Assembly: GCA_902729315.2 (NCBI GenBank)
Contig: LR746275.1
Coordinates: 1,458,501-1,522,500 of the forward strand
Direction: 5' to 3'
Source: Spirodela intermedia
Taxonomy: Eukaryota > Streptophyta > Magnoliopsida > Alismatales > Araceae
DNA length: 64,000 nt
Below are positions 43,501 to 56,399 of this stretch, one piece after another. Below the pieces are notes generated by a model that had not been told where the DNA came from, made no database searches, and worked only from the letters and a program-made list of their open reading frames with translations. Position 1 is the first letter of the stretch; the number at the start of each line of letters is the position of its first letter. The translations under genes were made by a program, and so were the position numbers.

Positions 43501-46330
43501 TTAGGCTATATCTATGACTTTGCCTCTTTGGGGCAGGACAATAACGGTACGTCCAGCATTATCTTATGCCCAAAAGATATCAGGTAGAGTGTAGCTTACG
43601 GTCCTTGATTCTGTGTGACTTTAAATTTCGTAGCATCCACCTTCCACGATTAGTACCATAGTCTTCATTGTATACGTAAAAAAGGTTTCCATCTTGGATT
43701 GGATTGCACTTTAGTAATCTAAACAAGCATCACTTAACATTCCACTATACCTTGTTTTTTCAAAATTAGTTTTTTTTTGGGTCCTACGTATTTATTTTCG
43801 GAATCAAAATAAATTAATGACTGTGATCTGGTGTGAGATTAATAGGTTGTGGCGAAGTGCTTACTCTCTCTGTCTCTCTCAGTATATATATATATCTTTC
43901 TATGCATATACTCACTATTCCCCTTTCTCTATCTCTCGCTCTATCTCTCTCAATCTCTATCTATATATAATTATATCAGATTAGAAAAGAAATACGACTG
44001 TAAATGAATAACTCAAATGTCATATGTAACTAGGTTTCAATTATACCAATTAATATATTTCTTTTATATTCTTATTAAAAGTTCAGATTACATTATATGC
44101 ATAAGTAATGTATATTTTCCATGAGGCTCTCTCATCACTTCTAATATGTATGTAAGAGGAATAACCTAATTATGCATTTGATCTTATAAGAACTTAATAA
44201 CTCTGTATTTATATTTTTTGATTAACTTTTATAATGTGTAATACAGTAGAATATGGCTAAATGTGCTTATGGTATCATCACTGGTTTTCAAATATTTTTA
44301 AAAAACCAATATCCAGGACCAAATCATTCACATCTTAAATTTTAAATTTAATATAAGTTAAAGGATGTATATTTTAGAAATTGGCAAAAACAAAAATAGC
44401 TGATTATCCAAAGGACGGACTGATTTTGTTACTCCATACTAAAGCCTAAGCCTGCCGTAATAATTCGGATTTGAAATGGGTTTTTAGCCTCTTCTAACCT
44501 TTCTAAGCCAATTTCCATGGATGATATAAAATAATACTCAAAGATACACCTCAACATACGAAATTGAAAACTCGTTAATAAATTATATTTATAAGCAATT
44601 CTCAATCATAATGGAAAACTAGCCCAGATAATATACAGAAAATCTGCATGGAGATGCCCGTTGATCCAATAACATTACTTTATATCTAGATTTCATAATA
44701 ATTGACAAAGATTATTTCAGTAAAAATAAGTCAGAGATATTCAAAACTAAAAACCTTATATTGTCTAGTTACTATTTTCTTGATTGAATCAAATCATTTT
44801 GATGGAACTTACAGTCTACGAGCCTCAAACTTTCTCACAAAACCAACCGTAACTTTGAAAAAACATCTCGATTGTTTTGCATGTTTTATTTAAAATTAGT
44901 GATGTCTTACATATCTGAGGTACTACATTACTTTCATCAGGGAAAAAATAGTAGACATATTGAAGGGAACAATCCTTAGCATATCAATTCCAAAGAACTA
45001 TCCATTGTATTAAAATCTGGATCCCATGATGTCCAATGGTTTATAAAGGAACGTTTACATAAAACCAGTTCATGATATCCTGAAAGAGGGGCCCCTGGAT
45101 GGACACCACATAAAAAGCAGCTCATAAAGAGGACGAAAAGAATTGACAACATTGGTCTCTTCTCCACCCGATAACCTCTTTCTTCTAAGAATCTCAACAA
45201 GACATGGTGGGAGGAGATTGTGTTGTTATGTTATCTTTATAATTATTAGATCTAGGATGGAACTCCATTCCTGATTCGGCTTCCATAGAATTCTAAAGGT
45301 CCCTATTTTAAGAATTTTATGACTTATTATCTCATAGGATAAGTCTAAAGTTGCCGTCTTTCTGAGGCTTTCAAGTTTCACAAAGATACACATATTGTAA
45401 TAAGGAAACAAAATAAATATGTTGAAGCGAGTTTTAGCATGTTTATTTGCAAGCATATCATATATCCTATCATATGTTCTAATCTACTCGGTATTAGATA
45501 AATACAACCAAATTTACTTCAGTAAAATATTTATGCATGTAAGTATTATCAGAAATTAGGCAAATATTTTTCCATGTACTCCATCTCTTCTGCATTGATA
45601 GACCCATTAAATCCCTTCTTTATGCAATGGAGAGTCCACTAAAAAACTACAATTGAGCTTTCCAATGGCTACCTACTCAGCATCAACTTTCTTTCAATAA
45701 AGAACAACCGACAATACACTACAATCATCATCCTATGAGAGAAGAGGCCTTCATATGGGCATGCAATGAGTATCAACATGTGAAGAGGTGAAGTAAAGTG
45801 CTCAAGAAGGGAAGTGTGGCAAACAAGATAGCCCATCTTGGCCATCTCCATCCTCTTCCCGTCAACGCCAAGTTTATTTTTTCTTACCTTATAATGCTTA
45901 GTGTCAATGATTAGGCCATTTTTTTTCCTGATCTTCCTTTCTTTTTCTTCATAACTCAACAAAAAGCACGAGATCTCCTCATCGAGTTGCATCAAACATT
46001 ATGGTATCATGCATGCGCAAGCTTGATTCCTAAGATATTCTCTTAATATTTGATTGGTTTGGGGGCAAATGCATACATTTCAAGTTATTTGTACAAGTAA
46101 TATCTATTTATCCAAAATCTGTATATTTCTAATTTTATATATAAGTGAAAATAGTTTTCATGTAGTGTATTTTAAGAAGCTATCCATCGACATATAAACT
46201 TTTCTGAGTATTCCATTATCTCGGAAATGTGCAAACCTATTATGCCCAATCCCAAGTGTTTATCTATAGATTTATCCTAAATATTCAAGAATTAAATAGC
46301 TTGTATTAAATACTCAATATTTTTCTGATT
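43501..46330. other. Intergenic, AT-rich
   Basis: Short frames only. About 45700-45880 is weakly similar to 48185-48280, suggesting an old dispersed repeat. A CT/TA microsatellite patch lies at 43865-43975. Confidence 0.4.
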
Positions 46331-47640
46331 TCAATGCATGCACATGAAAGCAGTCGTCCATTTACCTGTGATGCAAGGAAAATCAGTCAAATCCTTGATA
46401 TTATGTTTCACAAGTATGATATAAAATTTTGGTCGTTGGCCTTGCGCCGGATAATCGTTGGATTCGGAAGCAATTGTGATATGACGTACAATAAATTTTC
46501 CGTAGAAATCACCGTTCTGACCGGGTAAACGGGAAGTTTCGTACGAGCCATTGACTCGGGAGGACAAAATCTTCCATCGCCGCTCTCTCTCTCTCTTGCT
46601 CTTACTCTCTCTCTGCGGATGGGTCAACGTTGAAAATCTCGTGGTGAGGAACTCGTCAAAAGCTAGGGGGGGTGGATGCCGCGCCTCGCCGCTCCTGCAC
46701 CGACAACTCCGCGTGTCAAACAAGGCGGCGCATAAAATCCTGTCCCCCTAGGGGTCAGCGGACTGACGAAGACGCATCCCTATAGACCCAGAGAGAGAAG
46801 AGAGAGAGAGAGAGAGCGAGAGAGCGAGAGAGAGAGAGGGAGGGAGAGTGGAAGAGAGCAGGAGAGAAGAAATAGGGAAAGAGCAATTGGGGGGGCGGGT
46901 GGGGGAGGGGCGTGGGGAAGAGCGGAAGAGAGGAACAAAGGAGGAAAGAAAATTGAGAGAGTGAGAGAGAGGGAGGGAGAGAGAATTAAAATTAAGAGAT
47001 AGAGAGAGAAATACACAGAGAAAGAGAGAAAGATAGGAAGAGAGAGAGAAAGTCGCTAGGCCTTGTTTTCTTGATGAGTAGGCCTCCCTTTTAACTCTCC
47101 CAAGGAGACCAGATCATCTCTCCTGTCCCTGAAAGCAGGACCGCACGCCGATGTAAAATAGAAGAACAAGCGGAATCCCCGAAGATCATAAACCTCAAAC
47201 CTTTCCATGCGTTCGCCTCGGAGATTCGGATCCCCCCGGGCTGCTATCAGATCTTGGTTCACTGTTCATATTTGTCACCCTCCATTGTTCCCGTTGCTGT
47301 TCCTCACTGAATAAAGGCAAGATCTTTGAGCCTGCAACCTCTTCCTGACAAAGAGCTTTTACTCATTCAGTCTCCAGCCTTCTAATAATGGCGATAAATC
47401 TACCCCCGTGAGTCGGGCAATGGACGTCGGCCTTCTAGAGAGAAGTCTGGACATGGAGGCGGCCCTCCTTGACTTGATCCTTACTTTTTATTCCTTCTAT
47501 TCTAGAGAGAGAAGGAAACGGGAAGATAAGCCAGTACAAAACAGGAATGGGGTTACCAAAAGAGAAAGCGAATTCAAAGAAATCTTTGGTGGGGCTAAAT
47601 TCTTAACTCCAAGCCATAACAACAGATAAAACCGGGTTAA
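46331..47640. other. Intergenic with a purine-rich tract and G4 motif
   Basis: 46790-47055 is about 260 bp of almost only A and G on the plus strand. It includes a G-quadruplex motif at 46889-46917. Frames on either side (46331-46723 minus, 47408-47629 plus) show no domain. Confidence 0.45.
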
Positions 47641-49450
47641 TATGGCAGACTTAAATGGCAGCTAGCGAACAGCAATAATCATAGATTTTTAGCCAGACTT
47701 AAATGGCAGCTTCACAGAATCCCAACATTCTTAGCCCGACCACATTTATTACATACGTAAAACGGGCTTATTTAGCCCATCCTCTTACCATGCGTTGAAA
47801 CTTCCTCTCTCTCTCTATCTCTCTCTCTTGCTAAGCTCGAGGTCTATTCTCCTAATGTTTCATGGGCATCATTGACATCAGAGCTCAAGCGTTAGAGAGC
47901 ATATCTTCTGTGGCTCGCTTTTATGAACTGGCTGATATCACTGGCTCCATTGATACCATCTCTTAATCCTTGAGTGAGCTTTAATCAGTGCATAAAATAC
48001 GCCTCCATCCAGAACTTTATTCATAAAGCTGGATAAAGCAGTGGTTCTTCTATCGACAAGAACCATTCGGATACGATAGAAAAAGAGGAATAGAGCCAGG
48101 TACCATCCTCCCATTAATCACCCACTTTCCATTAACCAGGAGTAATTTATTTTTAGCATATACGAGAAGCATCCTAAGATGGAAGATGGGCCCTCATGTG
48201 GGCATTACATCAACATCAAGTTGAAAAAGGGGAGAATAAAGCATGACCATTGAAGATTGTGGCCATCTCAACCGTTTCCCATTCTATTTGCTGCCTCTCC
48301 TCCTAGCTGAACGGCCGGTCTCTACCAGTTCCAAGTCAGCAGACGGTGTGGCCTAGTTCACAGAATCGGAGGAAATACCATGTGCTGCCAGGTTTCCAGT
48401 CTTGGTTCATGCATGCAAAAACTAGGATGGAGCTTTTTTGCCAGACGAAGAAATTTTTTACAAATAAGACGATCCAATGAGGATAGACATATAATTGAGA
48501 AGATCTTACGCCATTTAATTTTTTTAATTTTCACGTAGACAAATAAACGGATATTTGACCAATTTTCTAATTTAATTTCTCATTTTATTATCTACGGGCT
48601 ATTTATACCAATATTTTAAATAAATATGCACATATTGATTATTTACTTAAATTTCTAATCGAGCTTAATAAACTACATTATCACCTTGAAATGATTTTAA
48701 TCTCCATTTTCTTGAGCAACCCAATGGTACAGATTTCTTGCCTGAGATTTTCATGGCGGGAGGTCACTGGCATGATTTTGCTTAAAGCCAACCTAAAATG
48801 ACATTGTAGGCGTAATGTGGGTTTTTCTGCAAAAATCTTCATTATTCTCGATCAAGTCGGATCCTAGGGGAGATCCTCGCATGTGTTCGGTCGATTAAAT
48901 CTTGATTAATTTAGTGGGCAGTTGCCGTTTTAAAGGATGTAATGTGGGCCCACGGAAGCCCTAGGTGTCGGATCCTTATCGGGTAGGTCCCACCTCTAAT
49001 CCGATGCCTCGAGCGACCTGATCTTGCCCGATTCGCCACCAAAGAAATTACAATTGTATATATAGGCTCCATCTTCGTCAACTCCATCCTTTGAGGGCAT
49101 AACTGTAAAACTGTTGGAGAGGGATTGAGAGGGAAAAATTACGGAGAACTCCTGAATAAAGAGTTGATGAACGAATAACTCGAGGTATTTCTAATCCCAA
49201 AACATGCAGCACGGGCCACGGAATCTCCGACGTGGCGGCCACACGTGCGGGAGATCGGTCGGCATGTGGGACTGTACTCTCGCGCTCCCCCCGCATCTCC
49301 GCCGTACAACGCGTGAACCTTGTGGGGGCCTGGCATTGATGGCCGTCTCTCATAGCGAGGGGGTTCACGTGAAGCTTCCCGGCTTTCTCTGTCTACCCTC
49401 GTTTCTCTCTCATCAGTCCTGAGCGAAAGCAGCACGGAAAGAAGAAAGGG
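47641..49450. other. Intergenic
   Basis: No gene recognised. About 48952-49070 looks promoter-like: a GTGGGCCCAC palindrome of the site II/TCP type and TATATATA at about 49058. However, no convincing frame follows. Confidence 0.35.
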
Positions 49451-50083
49451 AGAGTAGAGAGAGAGAGGAAATGCGTGACGTCAGCGGATCTTTGGTAAGA
49501 TTAGGCGGGGTCCGCCACCGAGAGGGTTCCTCCCTTCCCTCCATCTCTGCAGATATCCCTTTCTCTGTCTAATCTACTCTCTCTCTCTCTCTCTTTATCT
49601 CTCTAACTTCTCGCTCCTCTCTTTCTCTCTCTCGCTATCTCTATCTCTCTCCGACCTGTAAAGATTTGGCGGTCGTCAGGGATCCCCTCAAAATTCTTGT
49701 CCCGCCTCGTTAATGTCCGGAAACCGACAGCGTGGCGTGACGGTGAAAGCAAGGAGAGAGAGAAGTTAGAGAAAGGAGTTAGAGAGAAAGAGAGAGGTGC
49801 TCGGATGTGGCCCCCCCCCCCTCCCGAGTCTGCCGGGCGGGGACTTGCTTGGCCTCCAATTCATTCAAATCCGACCCCCGAAGGGCATCCAGAGTCCCAT
49901 GTAAAGTAGAGAGAGAAAGTAGAGAGAGAGATTTGAGCCAAATCTGGTCGGATCTTGCTTTCCAACTCGTATGATTTTGTTGGTGGGGGAGGGGGGGGGA
50001 CGGCCCTTCCTCCCCCCTCCCCCGGTCCCTATTTCTTCCCCCCTTAACGACTCTATCTTCCCTTCCCTGAGACCTCCCTCCTC

Positions 50084-50121
<38 letters not shown>

Positions 50122-50184
50122 CCTCTCTCTCTCTATCTCTCTCCTCCTTCCTCATTACCATTCCTCCTTCCTCTCTCCTCCACC
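49451..50184 (+). promoter_or_regulatory. Response-regulator promoter and leader
   Basis: Contains TGACGTCA at about 49477, several CT tracts, and an inverted AGATTT pair at 49929-49945. A G-rich/C-rich hairpin at 49984-50023 lies about 160 nt before the ATG, and a long CT tract at 50081-50150 follows. The start context ccaccATGG is strong. Confidence 0.5.
49929..49945. promoter_or_regulatory. Inverted AGATTT pair, type-B ARR-like site
   Basis: AGATTT, five bases, then AAATCT: a perfect 6+6 palindrome, followed 4 nt later by GGATCTT. AGAT-type cores are bound by type-B response regulators, which activate type-A genes. The site is 240 nt upstream of a type-A gene. Confidence 0.45.
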
Positions 50185-51551
50185 ATGGCGATCACCGCGG
50201 AGGCTCAATTCCACGTCCTGGCCGTCGACGACAGCCTCATTGACCGCAAGCTCATCGAGCGCCTCCTTCGGACCTCCTCCTACCAAGGTATAGACACTGT
50301 AGAGAGTAGAGAGAGAGTGCGTCTTCTTCCTCACCTCAATGGATGAATGATCGATCGATTGACTGATTTCCGGCGATCTGTTCTGTTCAGTCACCACCGT
50401 CGACTCCGGCAGCAAGGCGCTGGAATTCCTCGGCCTGCAGGACGACGACGATGACGAAGACAGCTCCGATTCCTCCCCCTCCGTCTCCGCCAGCCACCAC
50501 CATCGCCACCACCACCACCGCCACCACCAGGTAAACCAGATCGAGCTCCTCTATTTCCTAAAATAGGCGAGGAATCACACAGCGCCGCCGCCGTCTGCTC
50601 TTCTTATTCTTCTACTTCTTCTTCCCGCAGGAGATCGAGGTGAACCTCGTCATCACGGACTACTGCATGCCCGGCATGACCGGCTATGACCTGCTCAAGA
50701 GAATCAAGGTAAATTACTTCCCAGAAGTTTGGAACGAAGCTTGTCGATCTTCGCTTGTTTTCGGAGGAATTAAGGTTGCCTTGTCGGCTGCTCTTGAATC
50801 AGGAGACTTCATCCCTCAAGGACATCCCAGTGGTGATCATGTCCTCAGAGAATGTACCCTCAAGGATCAACATGTGAGCGATCTTCCCCTCTTCTTTTTT
50901 GCCGCCTGTTCTTCTCGCGAGATGAGTTCCTCCCCCTGAAACATGAAAAAAATGAAAAAAATCCAAGGAAGAAGACGACGGTGTAGAGTAATCCACAGAA
51001 TGCTTTCTTTTTTTTCGGGGGAACATTGATGGGTGGTTGATTAGATTCCCATATTATTTTTCTCAATTATCAGATCCTCAAGAACAGATCATATATTATT
51101 TTTCTGTTTTGAGTGAAGAAAATGTCAAAGCTTCAGTGACCCCTTTTTGTGTCAGTCATCATGAACAGTTTTTTTTTTTTTTTTCCCAAGAACTGGTTGG
51201 ACTGTGAATCATAGGACTCGAATTAATGACGTAATTATTGCGGAAAACAGGTGTTTGGAAGAAGGGGCGGAGGAGTTCTTCCTCAAACCGGTGCAGATGT
51301 CGGATCTGGAGAGGATCAGACCCCACATAATGAGGAGAAAACCTGCGGATCCTGAGGAGGAAGAACAGGGGGAAGATCAGCCGCAGCCCTCGCAGACACC
51401 ACCTGTTCTTCCACTGCAACAGCAGATCACCAACGATAACACAGCCATGGCCATGGCCCCAGACAGCAGCAGCAGCAGCAGCAAGAGGAAGGCCATGGAT
51501 GAAGGTCTGTCTCCCGAGAGGAGACGACCCAGATGTACAGTAACAGCTTGA
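50185..51551 (+). CDS. Type-A cytokinin response regulator
   Basis: join(50185-50287, 50391-50530, 50631-50708, 50803-50873, 51251-51551), all introns GT-AG, giving 230 residues. It is a receiver-only response regulator that takes phosphate from histidine phosphotransfer proteins and damps cytokinin signalling. Receiver residues are present: D15 and D16 (VLAVDDS), phospho-acceptor D91 ([15 protein letters not shown]), S121 (VVIMSSEN) and K143 (FFLKPV). Exon 2 carries an unusual loop between helix 2 and strand 3: an acidic run (DDDDDED), then Ser-rich, then His-rich [11 protein letters not shown] at about 70-80. The C-terminal tail after about 150 is acidic/Gln/Ser-rich with SKRKAMDEG, and there is no Myb/GARP domain, so it is type A. 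The five-exon structure fits the family. Confidence 0.95.
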
Positions 51552-52099
51552 TTCACACGCGCTGATAGATCTCACCATAGTTTTCAACATCACAAATATA
51601 TACCTTATGATTATTTTTTTAACTGGCAATTCTCCTGCCCTTCTATCTCTTTCTGTGGGTCAAAGCTTGTTCCTGTTCTTCCTTGCCCTTTCCTCTTTTT
51701 GGGCAGAGGGTGAGCTCCTACTTTGTAGAAAATCGAGATCCTGTATCCCCACCACCGATTCAACGGCCATTTTGCTGTGCCCACGAAAGGAAATGTCCGT
51801 AGATGGGAGATTTCTGGTCTTTATAGGTTGTCATCTTGAAGAAAGTGCAGACTTTTGGGGTAATTCTTAGAGGAAGGAAGGCCATCCATGGCTTCTTCGG
51901 TTAACGATTGACGACGATGATGATGATGAAGAAGAAGAAGAAGAAGAAGAAGAAGAAGAAGAAGAGCTCGCAGAGGCAGCTTCGTGGTCGCAGAATTCGA
52001 TGAACACGACCGCGATCAGAAAGAATAAAGGGAAGAACAGGTATTCCGGGGAATCGGCCAAAGGTTTCTGATTCTGCAGGGGGAGAACAGATCTTTTTG
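51552..52099. other. Downstream region of the response regulator with (GAA)n
   Basis: 3' flank with a (GAA)n microsatellite at about 51925-51965. A minus-strand poly-Ser frame across it lacks an ATG and is not a gene. Confidence 0.5.
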
Positions 52100-52580
52100 A
52101 GCAGGTAAATGAGATTCTAGGGTTCTACGGAGTTGAGGAAGATAGACCAGCGATGATGCCAAATCAGAGAATGGGGAGGAGGGAATCTCAAAGTCTGAAG
52201 AACAAACAGTACCAGCCGTGTCCTCTGAACCTCGGGCAGGCTCCAGATCAAGGGCGGTACAGTATCTAGGGTGTGTAGAAACCCGGGAGACGATTGGGAG
52301 AGGGGAACACTGCCAAATCGAGAACGGGAAAGAATCTTAGAAATCAATAAACACCGAGAACAGCAAGCATCTAGGGTTCTGCGGAATCCAGGAGCGGAAG
52401 AAATCCGGGACGGTGCCAGATCGGGAAGCAGACGAGGGGGAATCTCACACTTTGACGAACAGGAGGAAGAAGATGCCCCCGGTGATCTGTTCAGACCGTG
52501 GCCGGTCAACGATCGACATCTAGGGTTTCTGCGGAAATCAAGGAAGAAAATAGGGAGACCGGGAACAAGTCTTACGGATT
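52100..52580 (-). repeat. Degenerate repeats with telo-box motifs
   Basis: Four blocks starting TCTAGGG lie at about 52115, 52265, 52369 and 52518. Each is followed by gaa-rich sequence and some by a tgccagatcg-like segment. On the minus strand they read CCCTAGA, and the last is AAACCCTAGA, containing the plant telo-box AAACCCTA. They could be 5' leader pieces of a minus-strand gene, but no coding exon is found. Confidence 0.45.
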
Positions 52581-55113
52581 AGGGATTATCCCCGATGGGG
52601 GATGGAGACGTAGAGGATCTTAAGATCGTCCAGATTCTCCCCGAGATCTTCCCGCTGACCTGGTGAAGGGGACGTAAATGTCTGCTGTCAGAGGGATCTC
52701 GTGAGGGGTTTAATGGCGCTACATCTGCGTTCTTGTCGTCGGATCTCGCCGCCGGCGATCAGAAGGGGAATCTAACCTGAAACTGCGGAAACCCTAAGGG
52801 ACGGCGGTCAGAAAAGTCCGCTATGGGAGAATGATTGCGAGCTCGGCCCCAGCTTGCCGTAGCGCAGAGGGCAGCGGGGTTCGTTTGCCGGAGGAGGAGG
52901 CATCCGAGGACGAATTGCCCACAAGCGCAAAGGTGCCATTTTTCTGCAAAAATTCCTGCCAGTAAGCTGCTCGATGAAATGCCCACAAGAGCAGGAACTT
53001 TGGGCCTTGTTCTGGGCCAAATTCCAAAGGACTTGGTTCACCAAGAAACCTGTTGGCACGGGTAGGCTACCTATTTATCTAACTTTGATAATTAAGTGTT
53101 TATAATTGGTGTAATAATTTCTTGACTCGCCTGTTCATCCTCCAACCTTGATGGTTGGATCAGGCCCCCCAAAGAAGCACTCATGAGAATTAATGTTTTT
53201 ATGTATCAGGGTGAAGACTGATATCAATATGAAAAACTTACGCAAAAAAGGCAGGAAGATCAATTAAATGTTCTTAAGGAAAAAACTTGTTGCCTCGTAC
53301 TGCTCAGCTTTTCGGTTTTTGCATCACTATACTTTTATCTAGAGTGATAAATGTGGAGAAAGCCCAAAATGCAGAGAAATGCCCGTACAAAAATTCTGGC
53401 TGATGTTTGGGTCAACTATGTTTGAATTGACTTTTGGTTGTCGTTTCTTGACATACACTTAACATCTAAGTCTAGTTTATACACATTTATTTTTTCTTTT
53501 TTCGTACAAAATGGCTTTTAACTTATAGAAGCCACACTTCTTAATATTACCTTTAATTTCAGCAGATTTATACACCGTCAAGAATGCTTATCCTGGGTCT
53601 TTAAACTTGTGTAAAATATTCATAGATGTTAGTGGATAAATAATGGTTTTAGTTGTCATTGTCATCTAGTGGAATTCAGTAACCCCCCTCTTCTAATGTT
53701 CATATTACCTTGAGAAGAAATAAAATTTAATACTATAATTTTGAAGGTGATCATAGACTCTTCATGAACACATCATAATAGGAAATAATAATTATATCAA
53801 GAGATTAAAAGCTATATTTTCTTGCTGTGGAAATGGTTTAATTATAGGAGTATTTTTTTGGCTTTTTTAATTGAAAAATTATGCATTTTCAAGAATGTGA
53901 TACCTCTTTTGAACAAACATATGTTGAATATTATGTAGTGAATATCAAAACTATGTATTGATATGATGGCATATTCTACCATAATGTTTAATAAAAGTGA
54001 TATGATTCAATATTTCATATCATCTTTCATTAGCATATTTTAAAAGTGAATAACACAATGTTTATGAATGAGGCAAATGTGAGTTAGATCGTAACTAATC
54101 ATATAAATCAAAAAATAATTAAACCCTAAAATTACCCTCTTTGTGGCCCTTTTCTTTCATAAATTATCAAATATTTTTGGCAATTATGTTAGTATCCTGC
54201 ATTCATACATACTATATGAAATGATATTAGTAATGGATGAACCATGTGAGCATTGGATGAATTAAACTTGCAATCTCCTAGACTATATTAAATCATTACA
54301 ATTTGAAGTTATCAAAAACTTCTTTTAATGTACCTTACACTAATAAAAAATTCAATGAATTTGGTTGTCTCCCTCTTTATCTCTCCATTCAAACATAGTA
54401 ACAACCAAACATTTCAGACAAGCAAGAATCTTGGGTTGTATATAAAACAATGTGAACTCCAACTTTTGGGGGAAAACACAAAAATAGTTCACACAGCCAT
54501 GAGCGTGAGAAACCAGGAAACTTGATACATAGTCATGAGTTATGTAAATAGTCAACTTTACGAAGTTTTTTCTGCTATAAACCTATCACATACTACCTAT
54601 TCATATATAAATTAGGGTATGAAATCTAGAATAGTGATGGAGCAACATGTGACCTATCTTAATGTAAAATAGAGATAATTTTGTGAGAAAAGGCAAACTC
54701 TTCCATTAGAACAATTATTTTTTATGAACACATACTAGATTATATCTTTGAATATGTCATTAAAACCTAAAAAGTGTACATACGGCAAAGCCAAAACAGT
54801 GCAAAGTAGATCTGTAATATGAAGATTAATGTCATCTTGTCATAAAAATATTATTATCAGAATCAAAATGTGTAAAGTGAAGTAACTAGATGTAGTTATA
54901 ATAATACCTACCACTGCATAAATTCTTTACCCATTGACACAAATACCCTAGGGCTCATTGTCATGTTAATCGTTACAAGATCTACTCTACTAGTGTGCAA
55001 ATAGGATGGCCAAATAAATCCCCAACCTAAGTAAAGTCATTATTTTCCATCTATTTGGATCTAAAAATAGTGTCTTGAGAAACTCCATCTTATCTTGTAA
55101 CTTGGTTGCGTTA

Positions 55114-55151
<38 letters not shown>

Positions 55152-56390
55152 TTGAGGTGCAGACAAAGTTCAGGTGAGGGCCTGATTTCTAGGGCCTTGG
55201 GCCCATTTCCTGAACTTTTCTGAAGGAAATGACCTGTTCTTGTAATTGCCTCCTGGGGTTTTGGCTGCCTCTGCTCTGCCCAGTCTCGCAGCCCCCCAAA
55301 ATATGTATTCCATTTTCATGGTGATATTAAGATTCATTACACTCCTATGCTAAACTGCTTTCAGGTTGTAATTCCATCTCGTTCTCCTTCGTCCACGTCT
55401 AGTAAAAAACACTTTCAGTCTTGTCGAAATAAATGTTGGACTTTTTTATAATTGAACGCATTAAAAGGTAAAAAATGGTTGAAATTTTAAGAATGAAGGC
55501 CTCGCTATACAAAGTAGACCCCGGAGTTCTGGATCTGGACAGAGTTTAAACATATTAGTGTGTCGGTTCTAAGTGGTTGTAAGTGTGGCTCCGATCATAC
55601 CAATGCTGCTTTAGGGGTCAATAAGCCTCGCTAAGGAACGGATGTGATGCATGTCTTGTTTTGGATGTATGCCCTACCACAATAAAAAAGACAACGCAAC
55701 ACCGTGTGCACATTACTCAACTAGAGAAAACTGGTACAAGTAGATGTAGGCATAACATGCGTGCATGTGGTTGATTGAAGCTACACAAAATTTTAAAAAA
55801 CTCAGAATCCTCAACTAGAAACATGCAACCATAAATGCACTTGGAGGTTATAATTAAATGCATGATTTGACGAATTAAATTTCTTCAATCAGACTGGAAG
55901 TAAATGAGGAATGAAATATATATTTCTTTTTTTTTCGAAGGTGACAAGTGAAATATACCCTCGTGGCAATGAATGGAGTGGGTCCTTCTCTAAGATCACG
56001 GTGGTGGAGTGGGGTGAGCATGATTTCATCGAATTCAAATAAATAACAGGTCTTGTTTACTATGGCTGTGTTGGGCAAGAATGAGTGGAGAAAGGGAGAA
56101 GTGAGGCCCTTTCATGTTTTTTTTCTTTTGTTAAACCAAATTTATTTTTAGTTTGTATCATTAAATTAATGATTTAAAGTTTTAAAGTTTTAAATCATTC
56201 ATTACTTCAAGATTAATGTTATAGTCAAAGGGTCTATTTGAGTCTAGTCTAAGATTACATTTCTAAATACAATGAAGAACCTAAACCACAGACCTAGTCA
56301 ACAAATTGAAGTCTTGAAAGTGAGAGCTAAAGTGAGATCTCAATAGGATAGAAAATGAAAGGTTAATTAATAAAAAAGTTAAATTAACAA
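52581..56390. other. Intergenic
   Basis: 52600-53060 is GC-richer, with short frames on both strands but no domain. 53060-56390 is AT-rich with a CT tract at about 55117-55150. No gene recognised. Confidence 0.4.
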
Positions 56391-56399
56391 GATCACCTA

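Noticed and set aside
51867-52061. 64-codon minus frame with hydrophobic start and poly-Ser
   Set aside because: It begins at TTG, not ATG, and the poly-Ser is a (GAA)n microsatellite read in reverse.
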